In this document: piece by piece, positions 7,266 to 10,701 of the stretch
Layout of the letters: each line of letters opens with the position of its first letter
Position numbering within the stretch: the stretch's first letter is position 1
Assembly (NCBI GenBank): GCA_019237515.1
Contig: JAFAGX010000385.1
Span: forward strand, 1-10,701
Direction: 5' to 3'
Origin: Acidobacteriaceae bacterium
Lineage (GTDB): Bacteria; Acidobacteriota; Terriglobia; Terriglobales; SbA1
DNA length: 10,701 bases
The notes under the pieces: generated by a model
The model's database searches: none
Seen by the model: the letters and a program-made list of their open reading frames with translations, nothing else
Told to the model about the DNA's origin: nothing
Program-made: the position numbers and the translations under genes

Positions 7266-7307
7266 AAATGTTTCAAACAATTCTGGGTACAAATGTTTGA
7301 AACATTT
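7266..7307 (-). promoter_or_regulatory. Twin palindromic operator upstream of merR
   Basis: AAATGTTT-G-AAACATTT (7291-7307) is a perfect 17-bp palindrome. AAATGTTT-C-AAACAATT (7266-7282) matches it with one changed half-site base. Centres (7274 and 7299) are 25 bp apart, and together they also make a 14-bp perfect inverted repeat. The upstream copy overlaps the -10 box at 7304-7309; the other lies just before the TTG start. This layout fits repression by the MerR-type product. Confidence 0.75.
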
Positions 7308-7331
7308 TAGGCTTAGAGCTGTAGGTGTCAA
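7304..7331 (-). promoter_or_regulatory. Strong sigma70-like promoter for merR and downstream genes
   Basis: On the minus strand TTGACA (7326-7331), a 16-bp spacer and TAAAAT (7304-7309). The predicted start is near 7297, giving about 34 nt of leader to TTG 7263. The spacer is normal length, unlike the 19-20 bp of classical MerR-activated promoters, and the palindrome covers the -10 rather than the spacer. Confidence 0.7.
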
Positions 7332-7388
7332 GGAAGCATTTGCAAGGAAATGAGTTACTAAAGGAGTTCGGGGAGAAAGGGCGTCGGG

Positions 7389-7409
7389 CGTTGGTCGTTA
7401 GTCGTTGAT
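7389..7409. repeat. 7-bp tandem repeat, three units
   Basis: CGTTGGT, CGTTAGT and CGTTGAT are consecutive, followed by a degenerate CGGTCGC. The array sits in the gap between thiS and the merR promoter and has no evident coding role. Confidence 0.45.
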
Positions 7410-7428
7410 CGGTCGCGATGCCCGCGAG

Positions 7429-7638
7429 TTACAAGACTGAGCCGCCGCCGACGAAGTGCACAATTTCGAGGCGATCGCCGTCCTTAAGGGTGGTAGCAGC
7501 CCATTGGTCACGAGGGACAATTTCGCGGTTCAGTTCGATGGCGACACGATCGGCTTTCATCCCTAATTGCTCAAGCAGGGCCTGAAGAGAGAACGCACTT
7601 TCGAAATCGCGCTCCTCGCCGTTGATTTGGAGTTTCAT
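7429..7638 (-). CDS. thiS: Sulfur carrier protein ThiS with a three-residue C-terminal extension
   Basis: A 69-residue ubiquitin-fold protein starting [12 protein letters not shown], with the family pattern [15 protein letters not shown] in the middle and [14 protein letters not shown] near the end. ThiS receives sulfur as a C-terminal Gly-Gly thiocarboxylate, after adenylation by ThiF-type enzymes, for thiazole formation in thiamine synthesis. ThiS normally ends with Gly-Gly; here GGG is followed by Ser-Val-Leu before the stop at 7429, so activation would need trimming or the protein serves another role. No thiG, thiF or thiC is adjacent. TAAGAT lies 9 nt before the ATG, and no good Shine-Dalgarno is seen. 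It is upstream of merR on the same strand but separated by 165 nt with its own promoter. Confidence 0.85.
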   Translation of the reverse strand: MKLQINGEERDFESAFSLQALLEQLGMKADRVAIELNREIVPRDQWAATTLKDGDRLEIVHFVGGGSVL

Positions 7639-7694
7639 TCCAGAGTCATCTTAGCAAGTGTTTGGGGGCGATGTTGCCGTATTGATCAAAATCA

Positions 7695-7752
7695 CCCACC
7701 CTACGTCGCAAAGAACACTTACGTAGGATGGGGCACCCGCTCGGGATGACAA
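7695..7752. repeat. Intergenic palindromic element with partial dispersed-repeat end
   Basis: CCCACCCTACGT (7695-7706) and ACGTAGGATGGG (7721-7732) are inverted with one mismatch over a 14-nt loop. Just after, GCTCGGGATGACAA (7739-7752) matches 13 of 14 bases of the end block of the repeats at 312-372 and 8691-8747. It lies between divergent thiS and the DUF3467 gene. Confidence 0.5.
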
Positions 7753-7770
7753 AGCACGATGATCCAGTTT

Positions 7771-7787
7771 AAGGGAACTCTTCCCTT
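7771..7787. promoter_or_regulatory. Perfect 7+3+7 palindrome before the DUF3467 gene
   Basis: AAGGGAA-CTC-TTCCCTT lies about 18 bp upstream of TACACT (7805-7810), at the -35 position of a possible promoter for ATG 7820. No better -35 is visible, so the site could be an activator or repressor operator. Confidence 0.4.
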
Positions 7788-7804
7788 CTGCGCGTACCTG
7801 CCGC

Positions 7805-7810
7805 TACACT
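7805..7810 (+). promoter_or_regulatory. -10-like box before the DUF3467 gene
   Basis: CGCTACACT (7802-7810) resembles CGCTACAAT (4266-4274) before ribBA and lies 9 nt before the ATG. However, a GAGG Shine-Dalgarno (7815-7818) would be mostly lost if transcription began 7 nt after this box, so its use is uncertain. Confidence 0.3.
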
Positions 7811-7819
7811 GATCGAGGT

Positions 7820-8119
7820 ATGACGACTCCAACACAGCCCAACATCAAATTGGTAAATGCGCCTGATTACCGCGAAAACTATGCCAACAGCGTGCAGGTG
7901 CGCGTAAACGTCTGGGATTTTTTTCTGGTATTCGGTACCTTGCAGCAGCAGAACGAGAATCAGGTCGAGGTAAGAAACTTCCAGGGGATCTATCTCAGCC
8001 CACAGCAGGCGAAGGCGTTGCTCGCGATTCTGCAGCAAAATGTGGCAGGCTATGAGGGGGCATTTGGCGAAATCAAACTCGACCCGCGCATGACCATGGG
8101 CGGCGGACAGGTCCATTAA
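7820..8119 (+). CDS. DUF3467 family protein
   Basis: A 99-residue protein. The pattern YRENYANSVQVRVNVWDFFLVFGTL, followed by the segment from VEVRNFQGIYLSPQQAKALLAILQQNVAGYE, is characteristic of DUF3467 (PF11950), a small soluble family of unknown function; the second half looks like a strand followed by a long helix. The ATG at 7820 has GAGG one base upstream, close but usable. The stop is 5 nt before the GTG of the glycosyltransferase gene, so the two are probably co-transcribed and perhaps translationally coupled. The family's role is unknown; the SPQQAK helix resembles regions that mediate oligomer contacts, but that is only an impression. Confidence 0.8.
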   Translation: MTTPTQPNIKLVNAPDYRENYANSVQVRVNVWDFFLVFGTLQQQNENQVEVRNFQGIYLSPQQAKALLAILQQNVAGYEGAFGEIKLDPRMTMGGGQVH

Positions 8120-8124
8120 TCGCG

Positions 8125-9729
8125 GTGAACGAGTACCGTGCTTCGCGATGGTTCTCGACATCCCTGATATTTGTTTTGTTTTACGCAGCACTGCTGGTGC
8201 TTCATATTCAGGTTTTGCACCTTCCTTATTTCTGGGATGAAGCCGGGTATTACATACCAGCAGCGCGTGATCTGCTGCTGACGGGCTCACTGATTCCTCA
8301 TTCGACGGTCTCCAATGCACATCCACCGCTGGTGATGGCGTATCTTGCGCTGGCATGGAAGCTCGCCGGATTTACGCCTCTTGTAACGCGCAGTGCAATT
8401 TTGTTTATCTCAGCATTCACATTGCTGGGTGTATTTCGCCTGGCGCAGCGGGTTGCCAATACAGAGGTTGCGATGGCCTCAGTGCTTTGCACGGGAACCT
8501 ATCCTGTGTTCTTCGCGCAGAGTTCGCTTGCGCATCTGGATCTTGCGGCTGCAGCGTTCACGATTTGGGGGCTGCTCTCCTATGTTGAAGATCGATCGTG
8601 GACGACAGCAGTATGGTTTTCGCTTGCGGTGCTGACGAAGGAGACGGCGATTATTGCGCCAGTGGCGTTGCTCGCATTCCAAGTGATTAAAACTGCAGAT
8701 TCCTCGCACATTCTCGCCTCACGGCTGCGAACGGCTCGGAATGACAACACTGCAAATTTTGCCAATGATCACCGGATTACGTATGCACTTCTTTTTCCTT
8801 TGCTTCCGCTCGCAATCTGGTACTCCTACCACTGGTACCGGACGGGATTCATCTTCGGGAATCCGGAATTTTTTCGTTACAACGTCCAAGCCACGCTGAA
8901 TCCTTTAAGGATCGTGCTGGCGCTGGGATTGCGACTCTGGCAACTTCTCGGATATCTCGGGATGTATCTGCTCACGGTGTCGACAATCGCCGCCATGTGG
9001 CTGCCGGCGATATCGGACGGTAACAAAGAACGAAAGCGGATCGCGATTGATGTGCAGCTTTCATTTTTGGCGGTGATCGTTGCCTATGTGCTGGTCCTTG
9101 CATTCATCGGGGGCGCGGTGCTGGCGCGATACCTGCTGCCAGTGATTCCTCTGGTGATCATCATTTGTGTTTCGACGCTTCGACGCAGAGTGCGTTATTG
9201 GCCGGTAGTTGTAGCGATTGTGGCGGCCGCTTTCGTCGTGGGCTGGTTCGTGAATCCTCCCTACGGGTTCTCTCTGGAGGATAACCTGGCTTATCGCGAT
9301 TACATTGAGCAGCACGAACACGCCGAAAACTTTATCCAGACACATTATCCGACATCTCGCGTTTTGACCGCATGGCCAGCGAGTGATGAGCTGAATCGCC
9401 CTGTTCTGGGTTATGTGACCCATCCAATGCATGTCTTCCGCATTGAAGATTTCACCGCTGAACAGTTGATGGGAGCCGCGGAAGTGCACGAGAACTTTGA
9501 CGTCGCTTTGGTATTCTCCACGAAATATGAACCACCTCGTCGCTGGTTCAAGCCATGGAAGACGTGGGAACGATGGAACACCCAGTTTTTTGGCTACCAT
9601 CGTGACGTGCCTCCCGAGGCGGCTGCGCAGATTTTACGAGGAGATCTGGTGTACTCGGAGCGCCGACGTGGTCAGTGGATCGGAGTTATTGAAATGCAGC
9701 AGTGGCAAGAGGCGCGGGGGAGCCGTTGA
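8125..9729 (+). CDS. Family 39 (PMT/ArnT-like) membrane glycosyltransferase
   Basis: A 534-residue polytopic protein starting at GTG 8125, 5 nt after the DUF3467 stop. It has the GT-C fold pattern: a first membrane helix (about 12-32), then a periplasmic loop with YFWDEAGYY (catalytic-type Asp38/Glu39) and HPPL at 66-69. About 9-11 further hydrophobic segments run to residue 375, with TKETA at 171-175, and a soluble C-terminal domain of about 155 residues follows. Such enzymes transfer sugars from polyprenyl-phosphate donors to protein, lipid or glycan acceptors outside the membrane. The acceptor is unknown, and no other cell-envelope genes flank it. Residues 190-208 come from a dispersed repeat that adds a charged stretch (RLRTARNDN) between membrane helices. 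The ribosome-binding site is weak, consistent with coupling to the upstream gene. It is convergent with the secreted hypothetical gene. Confidence 0.85.
   Translation: MNEYRASRWFSTSLIFVLFYAALLVLHIQVLHLPYFWDEAGYYIPAARDLLLTGSLIPHSTVSNAHPPLVMAYLALAWKLAGFTPLVTRSAILFISAFTLLGVFRLAQRVANTEVAMASVLCTGTYPVFFAQSSLAHLDLAAAAFTIWGLLSYVEDRSWTTAVWFSLAVLTKETAIIAPVALLAFQVIKTADSSHILASRLRTARNDNTANFANDHRITYALLFPLLPLAIWYSYHWYRTGFIFGNPEFFRYNVQATLNPLRIVLALGLRLWQLLGYLGMYLLTVSTIAAMWLPAISDGNKERKRIAIDVQLSFLAVIVAYVLVLAFIGGAVLARYLLPVIPLVIIICVSTLRRRVRYWPVVVAIVAAAFVVGWFVNPPYGFSLEDNLAYRDYIEQHEHAENFIQTHYPTSRVLTAWPASDELNRPVLGYVTHPMHVFRIEDFTAEQLMGAAEVHENFDVALVFSTKYEPPRRWFKPWKTWERWNTQFFGYHRDVPPEAAAQILRGDLVYSERRRGQWIGVIEMQQWQEARGSR
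8691..8747 (+). repeat. Dispersed repeat copy 2, inside the glycosyltransferase gene
   Basis: This 57-bp segment begins AACTGCAGATTCCTCG and ends GCTCGGAATGACAA. Compared with 312-372, the first 16 bases match at 15, the inner TTCTCGC and GCTGCGA blocks are shared, and the last 14 bases are identical. Here it is read in the sense direction and encodes residues about 190-208 in a hydrophilic loop. Its length is a multiple of three and it contains no stop. Confidence 0.65.
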
Positions 9730-9762
9730 GAACTGATAGTCTGTAGTATTGAGTGACGCCCG

Positions 9763-10284
9763 TTATTTGGTCACCCATATGACGAAAGTCAGCTCGTCAT
9801 CTTTGTAGCGTCCAGTAATCTCCCAACACCCGAGCGTTGGAAAGTTGATGCCAGTCAACATAAATGGCTGGTCTCTCTTGACCCAGCCGCTGGTGGGCTT
9901 ATCGACATGAAGAGGCGGCGCGGGAGCATCGAGCCGTTTGCCTGTAACCTTTAAGTCCGGCTGCGGTTCAATAGCGGGATCATAGCCATCCCGCCAATAA
10001 AATAGCTTCTGTCTGAAAGTTGGATCGCCCGGAGTGTAATGCGGCAGCCCGTTCCACGCTCCGCCTACTGGCAGACTGGTCCACAACCTGTCAGTGCCAA
10101 ACCAGAAGCTGCTCAATGACGGCCTATGTGGATAGGGTGACGGCGGCACGAATAGACTGACTTGGTATGGCCTTGTAACTGCGCACGTATCGGGCACTTG
10201 AGTGGGCGCGGTCCGCGATTGTCCAGCTGTGGACAGGTGCAGCAACAGAGGGCAGCAACACAAGGACAGAACACGCGGCAACAT
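9763..10284 (-). CDS. Secreted hypothetical protein
   Basis: A 173-residue protein starting at ATG 10284, with GGAG six bases upstream. The N-terminus (MLPRVLSLCCCPLLLHLSTAG) is a short Sec-type signal peptide, with probable cleavage near residue 21. It is Cys-rich but lacks a clean lipobox. The mature part has many aromatics and prolines, including SSFWFGTDRLWTSL near 58, FYWRDGYDP near 95 and GCWEITGRYKDDELTFVIW near 152. Cys34 and Cys153 may form a disulfide. The C-terminal pattern (strand, Cys-Trp-Glu-Ile-Thr-Gly, strand) suggests a small beta-sandwich. No named family is recognised. It begins 46 nt after the modC stop on the same strand, so it may ride on that transcript, and it ends 33 nt from the convergent glycosyltransferase. 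Confidence 0.65.
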   Translation of the reverse strand: MLPRVLSLCCCPLLLHLSTAGQSRTAPTQVPDTCAVTRPYQVSLFVPPSPYPHRPSLSSFWFGTDRLWTSLPVGGAWNGLPHYTPGDPTFRQKLFYWRDGYDPAIEPQPDLKVTGKRLDAPAPPLHVDKPTSGWVKRDQPFMLTGINFPTLGCWEITGRYKDDELTFVIWVTK

Positions 10285-10330
10285 TGAAGACTCCGTTTGT
10301 GACTCATTTTACAGCCACAGTCAGACAGGT

Positions 10331-10701
10331 TCATCGCTGTGTCATCAAATGGCAGGAATGGGTTTTCACGATCAGCCAAACTTGGCGTCCGAGCTGCAGT
10401 TGAAGTGAATCGCGCGCAGCGAGAGTCAGGTGAACTTCCATCTTTACGCCACAATCCACAACCGCACTGACGATCACATCCCGCTGCTCAAGTGAAACAA
10501 TCTCGCCGGAGATAATGTTGCGAGCGCTTAGACCTTGAGGCCTGATGGTTGCCAACAGGATGTCACCGGCGCGAATGCCGACGCGGAGGCTTGAGCCAAC
10601 CTCCGCTGGAACGAGCGGGGTTTCCAGTTCGACGCTGGTATTTTCGAGGCTGCAGGTCATCGTGCCACGCTCTTCATGCGATGCGACTACGAGCGCGTCG
10701 A
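10331..10701 (-). CDS. modC: Molybdate ABC transporter ATPase ModC, C-terminal Mop/TOBE domain only (cut by window edge)
   Basis: The frame is open from the right edge to TGA at 10331, about 123 codons, and continues through the apparent internal ATG at 10660 (preceding residues DALVVASHEERGT). The pattern VGSSLRVGIRAGDILLATIRP, then GLSARNIISGEIV, VDCGVKMEVHLTLAARDSL and LGRQVWLIVKTHS, matches the two halves of the ModC regulatory domain, which binds molybdate or tungstate and damps ATPase activity. Full ModC is roughly 350 residues, so the nucleotide-binding domain lies outside this window, and the start is not visible. ModC powers ModB-mediated uptake at the inner membrane; modA and modB would be expected further right. 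The C-terminal residues after the domain (CHLMTQR) are short. Confidence 0.8.
   Translation of the reverse strand, partial: DALVVASHEERGTMTCSLENTSVELETPLVPAEVGSSLRVGIRAGDILLATIRPQGLSARNIISGEIVSLEQRDVIVSAVVDCGVKMEVHLTLAARDSLQLQLGRQVWLIVKTHSCHLMTQR

Noticed and set aside
7266..7307. Twin AAATGTTT palindrome read as a terminator for thiS
   Set aside because: The stem would be AT-rich with no T-run placed correctly, and the repeat overlaps a near-consensus promoter. Operator function fits better.
7389..7409. Tandem CGTT units as a CRISPR or iteron array
   Set aside because: Units are only 7 bp with no spacers, there are three copies, and no cas or replication gene is nearby.
10331..10660. A free-standing 109-residue Mop/TOBE molybdate-binding protein
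   Set aside because: The frame continues open upstream of the ATG to the window edge with ModC-like residues and no ribosome-binding site at 10660, so it is most likely the end of a longer ModC.

Overview
The window looks like a stretch of chromosome from an Acidobacteriota-type soil bacterium (Terriglobia/Koribacter-like). This is inferred from the mix of gene families, a moderately high GC content, several small lineage-type hypothetical genes, and dispersed intergenic-type repeats that also lie inside genes. No phage, transposase, integrase, CRISPR, rRNA or tRNA was recognised. Both ends cut through genes.

Layout, left to right. The minus-strand N-terminal 429 codons of a lipase maturation factor (LMF) family membrane protein run off the left edge. 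Divergent to it is a 91-residue helix-turn-helix protein with an Asn-Gly-His repeat tail, followed by about 450 bp without a recognisable gene. Next comes a minus-strand NAD-type succinate-semialdehyde dehydrogenase. A 400-bp regulatory gap follows, holding a sigma70-like promoter, a palindrome and a structured leader. It leads into a 75-residue conserved-looking small protein with its own terminator. Then comes a ribBA-like riboflavin gene in which both catalytic domains lack expected residues. Convergent to it is a minus-strand group that reads thiS, merR-type regulator, zinc-ribbon protein, manganese catalase. On the plus strand, a DUF3467 protein and a family 39 glycosyltransferase are 5 nt apart. 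The right edge carries a minus-strand secreted hypothetical protein and the C-terminal Mop/TOBE part of ModC.

How the genes work together. The best-supported module is merR, zinc ribbon, Mn catalase. A strong TTGACA/TAAAAT promoter precedes merR. It is covered by two copies of an AAATGTTT-N-AAACATTT palindrome, which fits an autoregulated peroxide or redox stress operon. The Mn catalase Shine-Dalgarno can also pair with an upstream anti-Shine-Dalgarno.

The most unusual observations are three. First, a roughly 57-61 bp repeat lies inside two unrelated membrane-protein genes, in frame and in hydrophilic loops each time, with a partial third copy between genes. Second, the RibBA-like protein has Gln at the DHBP-synthase metal-ligand His position, a GTP cyclohydrolase II domain without its Gly-Arg-Gly-Ile-Gly loop, and no C-terminal tail. 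Third, ThiS carries three residues beyond its Gly-Gly. No unequivocally new defence or mobile system is visible.
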